A stretch of DNA of 64,000 bases, from NCBI GenBank assembly GCA_949752745.1, contig OX457031.1, positions 46,395,257 through 46,459,256 on the forward strand. Reading direction: 5' to 3'. Positions 1 to 9,300 of this stretch are shown here, in pieces. The position numbers and the translations under genes were made by a program. The notes under the pieces were generated by a model, which was given only the letters and a program-made list of their open reading frames with translations, did no database searches and was not told where the DNA came from. The DNA is from Protula sp. h YS-2021 (lineage: Eukaryota; Annelida; Polychaeta; Sabellida; Serpulidae). Positions within the stretch are counted from its first letter, which is position 1. Every line of letters begins with the position of its first letter.

Positions 1-282
1 TATAGGGAGCTATGTTTCCCATGTCGGCTAAATCAATATCCCACACGTCATCAATTCCACGTGTAATGACACGTTGTCTTTTAAACCTATATTTTACAGG
101 TTGTAGTAAACTGAAGGCATCTTGATCCTGTAACCATTTCTTCACTTGTGAATGAGTGACTGATTGGTCATGTTTTTTAATATGTGATAAAGTTTGTAAG
201 GACCAGCAAATGCCCCGGGTTGACCAGGTTTAAAGTAAATATTGGTTAGGTAGTCTTTCCACGTCGACACGTTAACACTAAA
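1..282 (-). pseudogene. Polinton/Maverick-type integrase, N-terminal part, broken and cut by window edge
   Basis: Read on the minus strand from ~282 down to 1, the sequence gives a short open stretch with the pattern Y-F-K-P-G-Q-P-G-A-F-(A)-G-P-x-K-L-Y, then in another frame a V-K-K-W-L-Q-D-Q-D-A-F-S motif and an I-D-D-V-W-D-I-D-L-A-D-M motif. This order is the N-terminal zinc/adapter region and first catalytic Asp block of the retroviral-like integrases carried by Polintons. The frame changes at the T-run at 173-178 (one base out), so the copy is disrupted, either by decay or by a homopolymer sequencing error. No start Met is visible after the upstream in-frame stop. The rest of the catalytic core would lie left of the window. 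Family assignment is from recognised motifs; inactivity is inference. Confidence 0.8.
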
Positions 283-343
283 TGATTAACACTTGTCAAC
301 ATATCTTGCATTTTATTTTGTCTTACAACTCAATCAACATATC

Positions 344-622
344 TTACAAATCAAGTATTGACACAATGGTATGAATAAGTGGAGTCCATTGATCTTCAAT
401 GAACATTAACCAACTACTTAATTCATCAAATGTGATAGCATCTACACCATATTTTTCACAACGTTGATTTGCATTATCTAACATTTTATCTAAATGAATG
501 TAATATTTAGCTTCACTCCAATATGTATAGACAAATGCAGAATGACAAGTATGTTCTGAACACTCTTCATTTTGACAAGCAGGACATACTAAACATGCAA
601 ACTTTTTTACAGCTAATAACAT
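344..622 (-). CDS. small Cys-rich hypothetical protein in Polinton region (92 aa)
   Basis: ATG at 622, TAA-type end at 344. The N-terminal third has several Cys and His residues (CLVCPAC, then NEECSEHTCH), a possible zinc-binding knuckle; the rest is an acidic/aromatic helical-looking segment. It lies between the broken integrase and the next minus ORF, all on the same strand, so it is probably an accessory gene of the Polinton. I recognise no family. It could also be a piece of a longer decayed gene. Confidence 0.35.
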   Translation of the reverse strand: MLLAVKKFACLVCPACQNEECSEHTCHSAFVYTYWSEAKYYIHLDKMLDNANQRCEKYGVDAITFDELSSWLMFIEDQWTPLIHTIVSILDL

Positions 623-675
623 TTCTTCACAATATGTTTTTTACACAATATATTGTCTCAATGTGATGTCTGCCA

Positions 676-963
676 TTATACTGAAATGTAGATTAACCAC
701 CCTCTCACTTCATCAAACAGTCTTGGGTCAAATCGAGCAAAGTGATATGCTGCTTCCACATCAAACTCCTCAGCTCCGTCAATATTTGAAAGCACACACT
801 CTTTGATGAAATCCTCGTGTAAGTTTGGTACGTTCAACGTGGAATGAGCAAGTTCCCAATAGATGTCAAAGTGTTCCAGTTGTTGTTGAATAGATCCAAA
901 ACGCGCCAGTTCACTTATCATGTAGTCCACATACGTCTCCTTGAAATACGTTTCTACATCCAT
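676..963 (-). CDS. small hypothetical ORF in Polinton region (95 aa)
   Basis: The preferred start is the ATG at 963 (MDVETYFKET...). The frame stays open upstream to ~1062, but that part overlaps the Cys-rich tail of the neighbouring broken gene. The product is acidic, rich in aromatic residues, and has no signal peptide, membrane segment or recognised motif. Same strand as the integrase and the other minus ORFs. It may be an independent small gene or the last part of the broken gene at 1032-2818. No function is proposed. Confidence 0.35.
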   Translation of the reverse strand: MDVETYFKETYVDYMISELARFGSIQQQLEHFDIYWELAHSTLNVPNLHEDFIKECVLSNIDGAEEFDVEAAYHFARFDPRLFDEVRGWLIYISV

Positions 964-1031
964 CTTTGCTTCACATGTCCATATAACACGTCTGCACACT
1001 TTGACGGCTGGCAAGCAAATGACTTGCAGTC

Positions 1032-2818
1032 TTACTCTGCAGATACTGTTACTGGGCCGCACTTGTTGCAGAAGTTGTCTGGTTCACATAACTTGCAATT
1101 GTACTTGTGACAGTGTCAATCATAATCCTCAGCATATCCGTAAGCACCACAATATTCACAGGTAAGTCCAAGTTGATTTTGCACGTTCATATTCTCCAAT
1201 TGAACTTCAGTCAGTCTTTTCTTGGATAGCTTTGACACTTTCATTCGATTGTCCTTTTGCAGCTTAACAGGAGTTTTCTTCCCATGACAATCCGTACATG
1301 GCAATAAGGTTGAGGTTATGCTATCGATTTCCTGAAGCAATGTCTCCCATTCACCATCATTCATGCTGATGTAACGCGTATATTCTTTCCCTTCAAACAG
1401 TGATGTTTGCACAAAACTCACATAGCGCATATCCAAGTATGAAATTACTTCAAGCCACTTCGTTTCCGTTAAGTACAGGTTGAAGCCAATGTTGCGTAAT
1501 CTTGTCAAGTTCTGACACACAATCCTCCACAAGGACGGTGATAAAGCAAGCCATCTCTCCACACGTTTGATTCGAAGAAATAGCCCAAATTGTCCATGCT
1601 CCACAGCAATGGTTAAGTTTGCACTAATTTTAAAGCTGCTTGTCTTCTCCATGGCTGCGCGTTGAATGATGACTTCGCACCTCACCCCTTTTATATTGAC
1701 ATTACATTTTTTCATGAGATGTTCGTAAAATCGCGGCGTGATCTCGTTGAAACCATCAAGGAAGGCTGTTGGCAAACCGTCTGTTAGAGATTGTTTCATG
1801 ACACTCACTAAAAAGTCTCCTGATTTGCGACGACCATTTATCCATTCAAAGAGCATTGGCATGGTGAAATGTCCTTTTTCATAGAGGTAGGCCATCATAT
1901 CATACACCTTAATACGTTCTTCAGGGTACTTGAGGCCATGTAGCATGGCCTTTGCACATTTGGAGTCGTAATCCTCATCAACACACTTTGGCGCCGGTAG
2001 ACATAAAGTTCCTCATGAAGACTTCTAATAAGTTGAACGAAACGTTGGGTCATAGCTTCGGAGAACTGTGGCTCTGATGCGGGAAGATGCTCTAGGTTTC
2101 CTTCTAGCATGTAGATAAGCTGGATGACAGTGTTCACTTCTTCCGTTAGGTATATGTACGTGTGTTGGTCGAAAAAGCCTTCTTAACATAAGCGCCATAA
2201 AATGTCGTAATCGATCAGAGGAATCACTGCTCGAAAGTTTCGTTTCAACAGCGTGACGTCTTCCTCAGTAACAGGAATAGTTTTGCTCAATTCAAATTTA
2301 GATTTGAGCTGCTCGTCATCGTTGTCGCTGTCGTCATCGCCGTCGCTGTCGTCATCGCTGCCGTTGTCGTCATCGTTGTCGTCATCGCTTGACATGACCA
2401 CTTCTTTTTCCTCAAGATGCTCTAGATGTGCCTTTAACTTTGTGCTGAGTGGCTTGGCGGTACCATTTACAAGCGCATTTGCAACCCAGAACGGGTAGTC
2501 AGATCCCCCATGATCTGGCATTGCTTGCTGTACTGGCGGAGCACCTAACGCTTCCTTAGGCTTTCTTTGCTGCACTGTAGACACGTCCGACGGAGTCCCT
2601 AATGCTTCCTCCAAGGCTTTTTCAGCTTCTGCCAGTGTACTTAAGAAGGCAGCAGTCTCCTCTGCACTTAAAACTGCATCTGTAAAAGCCATTGTTTCGT
2701 TGTTGAACAAGCTATCAATTTCCATGTCGCTAGCTGAAGTTGCTATCAGAGACGGTTCCATGATGTCTTGGTGATAATTGTCATAGCATTCATGAACATC
2801 CGCTTTTATACTACTCAT
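1032..2818 (-). pseudogene. disrupted Polinton accessory gene: acidic N-terminus, possible PC4-like repeats, Cys-rich tail
   Basis: Reading starts at ATG 2818. The first 211 codons have a Glu/Ala-rich helix and a run of Asp/Ser, then meet TAA at 2183-2185. The same frame stays open past that stop to ~2000, where coding sense moves to the frame that contains the 276-aa stretch 1116-1946. That frame meets TGA at 1116-1118 and TAA at 1032-1034, with Cys pairs (CEYC, CKLC, CNKC) around the TGA. In the 276-aa stretch two segments share a pattern of beta-strand-like residues followed by a basic/aromatic strand and a helix with W (SPSLWRIV; NDGEWETLL), which resembles the PC4/Sub1 single-strand DNA-binding fold. 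That resemblance is a weak inference. Several small genes with overlaps, or an intron-containing gene, are alternatives to one broken gene. Confidence 0.45.
2183..2818 (-). CDS. acidic hypothetical protein (211 aa), 5' portion of the broken gene
   Basis: This is the intact first part of the feature above, from ATG 2818 to TAA 2183. Visible features: a helix rich in Ala and Glu (residues ~55-80), and an Asp/Ser/Asn acidic run encoded by imperfect GTC/ATC-type repeats at 2315-2395. Such acidic tracts are common in nuclear or DNA-mimicking viral proteins, but no function follows from that. The frame is open further upstream to 3085, but that part translates a G-rich tandem repeat and is not credible coding sequence. 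Confidence 0.4.
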   Translation of the reverse strand: MSSIKADVHECYDNYHQDIMEPSLIATSASDMEIDSLFNNETMAFTDAVLSAEETAAFLSTLAEAEKALEEALGTPSDVSTVQQRKPKEALGAPPVQQAMPDHGGSDYPFWVANALVNGTAKPLSTKLKAHLEHLEEKEVVMSSDDDNDDDNGSDDDSDGDDDSDNDDEQLKSKFELSKTIPVTEEDVTLLKRNFRAVIPLIDYDILWRLC

Positions 2819-2851
2819 TGGTGAACCAGAAGCTCGTAGTCGGGGGGGGGG

Positions 2852-3112
2852 GGGGGAGGTCAAAATTGTAGACTTGTTTGAAACGTGTAAATATGCAAAA
2901 AGCGCAAATTCTCCCCGGGGGTAGGGGGGGTCAAAAAACCAAAAATGTTTAGAATTGTCTGAAACGGATAAATGTGCAAAAATCGCAAATTCGACCCCAG
3001 GGAGGGTGGGGGGGCGGGGGAGGTCGATCCAAAAACAAAAAATGTTTAGAATTGTCTGAAACGGATAAATATGCAAAAATCGCAAATTCGACCCCGGTTG
3101 GGGGGAGGTCGG
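2852..3112. repeat. three tandem ~75-bp units separated by G-tracts
   Basis: Each unit contains a core like TTGTCTGAAACGGATAAA followed by TGCAAAAATCGCAAATTC and ends in a long G-run with AGGTCGA. Copies start near 2862, 2940 and 3040. The array sits between the divergent minus (2818) and plus (3471) genes, so it occupies the shared upstream region. G-runs at 2840-2856, 2928, 3008-3020 and 3199-3216 could form quadruplexes. Confidence 0.7.
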
Positions 3113-3245
3113 TTGAGGTTTGACCCACCCTAGTTACTGAATGATAACATGTATACCATGGTTCATTTGGCGAGATTTGGTGAAATTTTGCTCTAATTGG
3201 GGGGGGGGGGGGGGGAGGAGGGGGAGGGAGGTCGACTTACTCTAT

Positions 3246-3300
3246 GCCTGCTGTGTACCTGCTGTGTGCCTGCTGTGTGCCTGCTGTGTGCCTGCTACTT
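3246..3300. repeat. 11-bp microsatellite-like run (CCTGCTGTGTG)
   Basis: About five copies of a CCTGCTGTGTG word lie head to tail, upstream of the TATA box of the plus-strand gene. No function is evident. Confidence 0.7.
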
Positions 3301-3400
3301 GCTGCCTCTCTCTCTCCCTGTGGGAAAGTCTCACCGTTTGCCTCTTACCTTAATTGTTTCTCACGCTGTGGGCTCTTTCATCTCTTGATTTTGCCGCCTG

Positions 3401-3416
3401 CCTGTATATATATATA
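3401..3416 (+). promoter_or_regulatory. TATA-like box of the plus-strand Polinton ORF
   Basis: TGTATATATATATAGC lies 55-70 bp before the ATG at 3471. Initiation about 30 bp downstream would give a short 5' leader. It is the only TATA-like run in the interval. The spacing supports promoter use, but a plain TA microsatellite is the alternative. Confidence 0.4.
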
Positions 3417-3470
3417 GCTGGCTTACTTTGCTGACTTCTCACACTTGTCAAAACTTCAGCTACAGTCATC

Positions 3471-4145
3471 ATGTTTCGCGAGCAGTTTTTCACGGCGGAG
3501 AGAAAACAGAAGTATCTCATCTCTGACAAAGATTGTGATCTGATTGAGCAGATATACATTGAATATGAGATATTTAAAATGGAGATGTGGAAGGCGCGCA
3601 TCAATGTCAAAGAAGAAGAATATTACAGATTTCGCAGGGCGGCTGTGGAGGCGCACAAGCGTGCGAGACATCGCTCTCCGGTTCAGCATGATCCGCCCCC
3701 TGCCACGATAACGAAGCCTGCGGTGAAGGCTACACCTACGCCAAAGCCCAAGACGACGCCCAAGAAAGCGACTGTGACGAAGCTGCCTGATGCGACCGGA
3801 GAATTGCCAATATCCTTTGACATGCTTGTCACCAGCCCGCAGCCGGTCGCTATTATGGATGATGATGACGAAACTGCAGCAGCCGTGGCAGCCATCACCA
3901 AGCTGCAGCAGCACACTTCCGAATTGCGCGTACCGAAACCGCCCGCCGACTTAAACCTGGTAGACCCCAGCAAAGAGTCACTGAAAGACGTTCGGCAAAT
4001 CCTCGGCTCAGTTAATGAGTTCTCGATCTTTTGTGACTTCTACGGACACCTGATTCCGCAAGGAGTCCCGAGGAGTTTGCACGAAGCAAATTGCGAGGAC
4101 GCAAAAAAATCTGAGACCTACTACTGTAGCGTCCTGGGCAGGTAG
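3471..4145 (+). CDS. hypothetical Lys/Pro-rich protein of Polinton end (224 aa)
   Basis: Intact ORF from ATG 3471 (context ATCATGT) to TAG 4145. Residues 1-65 are a charged, probably helical domain rich in Glu, Lys and Tyr, ending in a basic RFRR...KRARHR stretch. Residues ~70-105 are a Pro/Thr/Lys-rich linker with KPK and KATPTPKPKTTPKK-type repeats, which looks disordered and DNA-binding. Residues ~125-150 carry an Asp run (MDDDDE) and an Ala-rich helix. The C-terminal 70 residues have no visible motif. It is transcribed away from the other Polinton genes, toward the terminus, and is the only unbroken long gene of the element. I do not recognise a family; a capsid-associated or DNA-binding role would be speculation. 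Confidence 0.5.
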   Translation: MFREQFFTAERKQKYLISDKDCDLIEQIYIEYEIFKMEMWKARINVKEEEYYRFRRAAVEAHKRARHRSPVQHDPPPATITKPAVKATPTPKPKTTPKKATVTKLPDATGELPISFDMLVTSPQPVAIMDDDDETAAAVAAITKLQQHTSELRVPKPPADLNLVDPSKESLKDVRQILGSVNEFSIFCDFYGHLIPQGVPRSLHEANCEDAKKSETYYCSVLGR

Positions 4146-4290
4146 TTTAAGTCTACGGCGGGGGCTGTTGCAGCGCATAGGAGGAAGTGCCGCTGCAGCA
4201 GCAGCCACACACAGTGACGAAGGAGGGGCAGCAGGAAAAGACTCCGGACCGGCAGCAGGACAACATCTCCGGCTCTTTTTAGAGCCACTC

Positions 4291-4803
4291 ACTAATACGA
4301 AATGTAACGCTAATCGTGTTATGGTGTTAGTATGTCTGTGTGTGCATGAGAGTGTGGGAAATGCTTTAAAAAAGTCTGTCATCCCTGAAAAAAAGTTGCC
4401 ATCAAAAGGTTAAAATACCTATGTGGCTTAAGAAATGAAACGCTTACTCAGTCTGATGTTGGTGTGTGTGTGGAGAGAGAGAGTGAAAGGCAGACTGAAA
4501 AAAAGTTGCCATCAGAAGGTTAAAATACCTATGTGGCTTACGAAATGAAACGCTCAGTCGTGGTGTTCGCATGTCTGTGTGTCGAGAGAGAGAGTGAAAG
4601 ACTGACTAAAAAAAAGGTGCCATCTCAGGGTTAAAATACCTATGTGGCTTACGAAATGAAACGCTCAGTCGTGGTGTTCGTATGTCTGTGTGTGGAGAGA
4701 GAGTGAAAAAACGCCCACTAATATGAAATAAGCGCTAAACGTGTCATGGCGTTGATATATCTGTGTATGCATCAGAGTGTGGGAAATGCTTAAAAAAAGT
4801 TGC
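4291..4803. repeat. tandem ~110-bp repeats near the Polinton terminus
   Basis: Five imperfect units share AAAAAGTTGCCATC, GGTTAAAATACCTATGTGGC and GAAATGAAACGC, then a GT-rich and GAGAGA-rich tail. The unit cores lie at ~4387, 4497 and 4608, with shorter related units at 4291 and 4720. Polinton inverted termini often carry internal tandem repeats, so this fits a terminal-repeat zone. The opposite terminus is outside the window. Confidence 0.7.
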
Positions 4804-5015
4804 CGTCTGCCCGGCTGCCCGGCTGTCCGTCTGCCGGCGTCTGTCCGTCTCTCTGCCCGCGTCTGACCGTCTGTCTGCCATCCATGTGACGTCATTATAA
4901 CGTCACTGTTTTAATATGCCCATGGGGGTTCTAAAACAGTCGTGACGTCATTTTAACGTCACTGTTTTAATACGCCCATTATATATTGTTTTAAGGCGCC
5001 CATTTATATCCTACT
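4804..5015. mobile_element. candidate Polinton terminus ending ...CCTACT
   Basis: The segment holds two direct ~65-bp units with GTGACGTCATTWTAACGTCAC and GTTTTAATAYGCCCAT, and ends with CATTTATATCCTACT. Reversed, the end reads AGTAGGATATAAATGG, which matches the usual 5'-AG(T)... start with a nearby TATA box in Polintons. Helentron-like sequence begins without a gap at 5015-5016, in the middle of that element's consensus, so this looks like an insertion boundary. The exact end and target duplication cannot be proved without the other terminus. Confidence 0.5.
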
Positions 5016-5484
5016 GCGAGCGAAATTCGTCCTTTTTTTCTTCTTGACACTTTTTCCGATTTTTTGTGTCTTCTTCTTCTCTGACACTGGGCCCTAGGAC
5101 CATGAAACTTGGGACTTATGAAGAGCTTGATCTGAACTGAACGTGTGCATGTCACTTTTTATTTTCGTCTTCGATTTCGTTTTCTGTGTTAAAAGGCCAT
5201 GTGAAAAGAGTGAGTTTTTGCAAGTAAATGCAGTGCATTTAACGTACATCACAGAACACAGCTGCTTAGCCTTGTGCGAGCTCTCACTGCGTAAATAGAT
5301 AACACGCCTGCTTAGTCAATAAAACCTTAAGACAACAAAACCAAACACTACTCGGCTTATAAGACGTATTCAAGCTGTGTTGTTTGCAATATATTATTCA
5401 AGAAATAACCCATTGAAGGAAGTATTTTTGCATTTAATTTTTGTCAAGTGTTTAACATTTCGCTAGCGAAGTGAGGTTTTAGTT
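5016..5484 (+). mobile_element. Helentron-like non-autonomous element (HINE), copy A, 5' missing
   Basis: It matches the complete copies at 12130, 20477 and 21130 from the GCGAGC-AAATTCGTCC word onward. It keeps the 3' subterminal TTGTCAAGTGTT, the hairpin TTTCGCTAGCGAA and a mutated terminal TTAGT (CTAGT in other copies). The first ~50 bp of the family is replaced by the Polinton end. Confidence 0.75.
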
Positions 5485-5929
5485 ATATTCGAGCGTGGGA
5501 ACATCCCTGCTGAGAGATTTGGCTGTTCAGCATAACGCAGGCCACAGATAGCACACAGGCGCAATATTTGCTCACTCAGTGCAGATAGCGAATCGATTAA
5601 TAGTCTAGGGCTGTAGATACTGTGAGCTATCATGGCATGTGCCTTATATCTGGGTTTCTATGGCAAAAATTTCAATGTACGTTTTACATATAAAATGCTA
5701 ATATTTCTGCCAAATTTGATCGGTCTTAGCCGTATCACACCAGCTCGCGTGACAAGATTGTGCCAGAAAAGGGGAATCATGTGGAAACACCTTATCGCAT
5801 CGTAAACATATTCTAAGGTCGATCAACTTCGATTTGACTTTGGGACGTTGATCCGACCAAACCACAACATTACCTCTGGTTATATTTTGGTTGTGACTGG
5901 TAGCGACTAAAAATCGTCTTACCAGAGTC
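5485..5929. other. no gene seen
   Basis: AT-rich sequence with no coding signal, tandem repeat or recognised element. Confidence 0.5.
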
Positions 5930-6572
5930 TTTGATACAACGTTGAATATAAATTTTGAAAGCAATGTTGTTTAGACGTTGCGCCTGAGCGCAACCAAATT
6001 CAACTTTTTCCGACGTCGGAAAATCGACATTGGTTAGACGTCGAAAAATTAGCGTTGTATAAAGGTCGGACTCGCAACCCAGAAACAACCTCTTTGCGTT
6101 ATCGCTCAATGGAAATGGTAGCCATGACAGGTCACCTTGTAAATAGACCGAATAAGATATGGTAATTTCAAGAGCTCGCAGTTTTTTGTCACCCACTTCT
6201 GAAAAATATTCATGAAAATGGACTTCAAGCATACCCTGCGTGAAAGGATGACCCAAGAGTAGTGGGTACCATGACGAAGGGGTGACCACACTATGACTGT
6301 AGTTGTCAAGATGGAGATTCTAGATTAATGTTTCATCGCAGTCAACAGAACGACGCTTCACCGACGTCTGTAGAACCTCAGGAGAAAGACTTTACGACTT
6401 ATATTTTCAGTCTATCTGCAACGTTGATCTGATGTAGGATAATGGTCGTCTATCCGGAGTCGGAAGGTAGAATTTGTTTCAACTTCCATAAACAATCAAA
6501 ACTCGACGTTGATCCGACGTCGGATGCGACGTCTATCCAAGGTTGATGGAACATCGCAATGTTCACTGGGAA
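5930..6572. repeat. GACGTTG-family interspersed repeat, locus 1
   Basis: Dense, inverted and direct copies of GACGTTG/CAACGTC, GACGTCGG and CCGACGTC, ending in AATGTTCACTGGG at ~6558-6570. The same word set occurs at 10440, 29275, 37640, 40735, 42185 and 53220. It resembles a non-autonomous DNA transposon built from short palindromic words. The short ORFs crossing it are repeat translation. Confidence 0.55.
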
Positions 6573-8017
6573 TTCAATATACTACTTGGACTAAAAAATC
6601 CCAAAGTGTAACAACATGCATGTGACATCCGCTGTAATCACTATAACCACGGGAAATGTTCGTTTCCATAATTGATTACACAGTCAGCTTTGCCTTATCT
6701 CACATTTCAATGTAAAACTGAGACAAGTAATTGGAAATTTTTACGTCATAAATAAGCCACAGTTAAATACATAGAATATCATTGTTACTTTTATTTTTTT
6801 TATTTGATATTTTATGTAGTTCTATTTTAGTTTTTATATCATTGAGTAATGTTTATATAACAAGTTTAACAGATGTTTCGAAATTAAATAATTTAATTTG
6901 AAAATGGTGGTTGGTGAGCGAAACGAGCCTCTCGGAGCCATTTGAGTACCATGGATGCTGTATTTTGTGACAGCTGGGTTATTTCAGTGGTTTTCAGGTT
7001 GTGGCGTTACCTGGTCGTCCTCAAAGTTGCACAATACTGTTGCATCTGTAAGTACACCCTATAAGTATCTCGTATCAATAAAGTTGGTGAAAAAAATCGG
7101 ATTTTAAAAACCACTTTTGTTAAAATCTTCGTTTGAAACGCGGTTTTTGTTGGCGGTGTGCCAATCTTTTCATTGGCAATTCTGATATCACTTATTTACT
7201 TGGTGTTCAAAATATCGGATCTATTTCATGATATCAGCAATTGAATTTTCTGTCCAATTTTCATTTTCAGCACTATTTCGTGTAACTGACTACATCATGA
7301 TGTTATAAAATAAAACCATGCTGAAACAGGACAAAGCAATCCCACGTGCATTTCCTTTCTGCGGGTGTGAGTTAAGGTCTTGTGCTAAAATTATACAATG
7401 AGTTCTTGTTTTTTGTGCCCATGTTAATATAGGCATGGCTTTAGTTGTATGGGTTATATTTAGACACCAAAAATACCCAAACAAAGCTTCAGTCAATATG
7501 GTTGTGTGTGTTACTGTCAATGCAGGAACTCTGTAAAGCGCAGTGTACTACGGATGTTTATTATTACCGGTAATTTTGTTGCAGAGCTAAACCCTCTTGG
7601 TCGTCAGCTAAATGTGCGTAAGAGCTTCAGTTAGAAAACAATTGATCAATTGAACTTCATGAAATATCAAGAACTGTTACTGGAAAAGTTCTTGCCTAAA
7701 CTCAGCATTTTTCATTGTCTGCATAAATGCTTCACAGAAGTTAACGGTCTGTCCATGGTCACCCGGGTTTTTTTGTTTTGTTTTGCTTTGTTCTTTTTTT
7801 TTTTTTTTTTTTTTTTTTTGCAGCGCACGTACCATGCATTATATATAAGACAAGGCATGATTTGTGTGAGGCAATACTAAGTAAGCTTTCATACAAGTTA
7901 CGCCGTTTGTATTTTTAGGGATAAACTGGGCTTCTATCACGTAAGGTAAGAATTCAAGATTGCGTATGGGCAAACTTTCTCTAATAATATTTCTGCAATA
8001 TTTCAAATGTTTTAAAA
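6573..8017. other. no gene seen; poly-T run
   Basis: No credible ORF. A 26-T run lies at 7794-7819, followed by unremarkable AT-rich sequence. Confidence 0.5.
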
Positions 8018-9016
8018 GCCGGTGTTGGGGGCCAGATTGAGTGCCAGGCTGAATTGAGTGCACACATTTCGGACTGCACCTGGTGCAGTTCGTATTGAGT
8101 CCCGGGCTAGAATGAGTCTCCTAATCCTTTGTATACAAAACTGTAAACATCACATTTTATTTAGCTGACAGCTCATACATTTAAATACATTTAATTCCAG
8201 TAAAACAGGAATTTTTTTCTCACGTTTTTTTTTTCAAGAATGAAGAATCTCAAGCTGACTATGCCACAGTAACCGTGTTTTATGTTAACCGCTGTTGAAA
8301 AAATCGTCCCACCCAGCCGCAACAGCTACTTTTGAACTAATTTGAAAGTTTCCCAGAGAACCTCCCCCTCCCCCGCTAAACACAATTCTTGATTTTTTTT
8401 ACAATTAGCACAATTCACACACAAAATTTTCTGTGATCACCACCACACATGTTGCATGGTAACGTTCTCGACAACTTGCACATATAACGCTTGCGCTTGC
8501 GATTTTGAACTACTTTTAAACTAATATGCAGTTTCCCAGTCCCCCCCCCCCCCCCTCCAGCTAAACAGTTTTAAAGTCAAACCTCCGATGTGATTTTTTT
8601 TTTCATTTTGCTAGCACAATTCACACACAATAACTGTGTATATTTAATTATAATTGCAATTACCATTAATAATCCAGCATGAGTACCGTGAGTAGGAAAT
8701 GCCTCAGGATTCTATTAATACGCATGTGATTCCATTTAATTGCAATCAAACGAAGGGAGATTTTATATGGAATATAATTAATGATCTGAGATAAATGAGC
8801 GATTAACAATGTCTTGATAAGTTGTATAAGTTACCCTTTTTTCACAACCCCACTCTTAAGTAAACATCCCTTGAGAAAATATTTCGCATTTTCACGCGAA
8901 TGTTCCCCGGGCCCAATTGAGTGCGTCCCCTTTCCGTATGGGTTGCCTCATTATAAAGGAATGTATAGTAAATCGACTCAATTCAGCCTGGACTCAATCT
9001 GTCCCGCAACACCGGC
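8018..9016. mobile_element. non-autonomous DNA transposon with ~40-bp terminal inverted repeats
   Basis: The left end GCCGGTGTTGGGGGCCAGAT (8018) and onward through ...CAGGCTGAATTGAG matches, with two or three differences, the reverse complement of 8977-9016. Further in, AATTGAGT/ACTCAATT words and CCCGGG recur in opposite orientation. There is no ORF worth naming inside, so mobilisation would be in trans. I could not find a clear target-site duplication, and the superfamily is unknown. Confidence 0.75.
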
Positions 9017-9300
9017 ACGTTACTCTGTATGTAATCATGTAACTGATAAAAACGCGCAAGTCTGTAACTTCAAGCCTGCGAAGAGACTGCAGTGAACGTC
9101 CTAGCAGGCAGTTGATCGGTCGGATACGTCCTTCCGGCGTCACTTGGTCACACTTCTGAATAGTGTCATTCAGTCGTTTTGGCGTCTGGTCTTTTAAAAA
9201 TTCAACATCATTGCAACATGACAGAAATGTCGTTTTTTTCGCCGTTTTCGCCGTTTTAAAACTACAGAGTAAAGACTTAAAACATGCCACAACAATCATT

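Noticed and set aside
2819..3085. N-terminal extension of the acidic Polinton protein
   Set aside because: Translates the G-tract tandem repeat; ATG at 2818 begins sequence with protein-like composition.
5698..6309. Three overlapping minus ORFs
   Set aside because: They cross the GACGTTG repeat and have no domain or start support.
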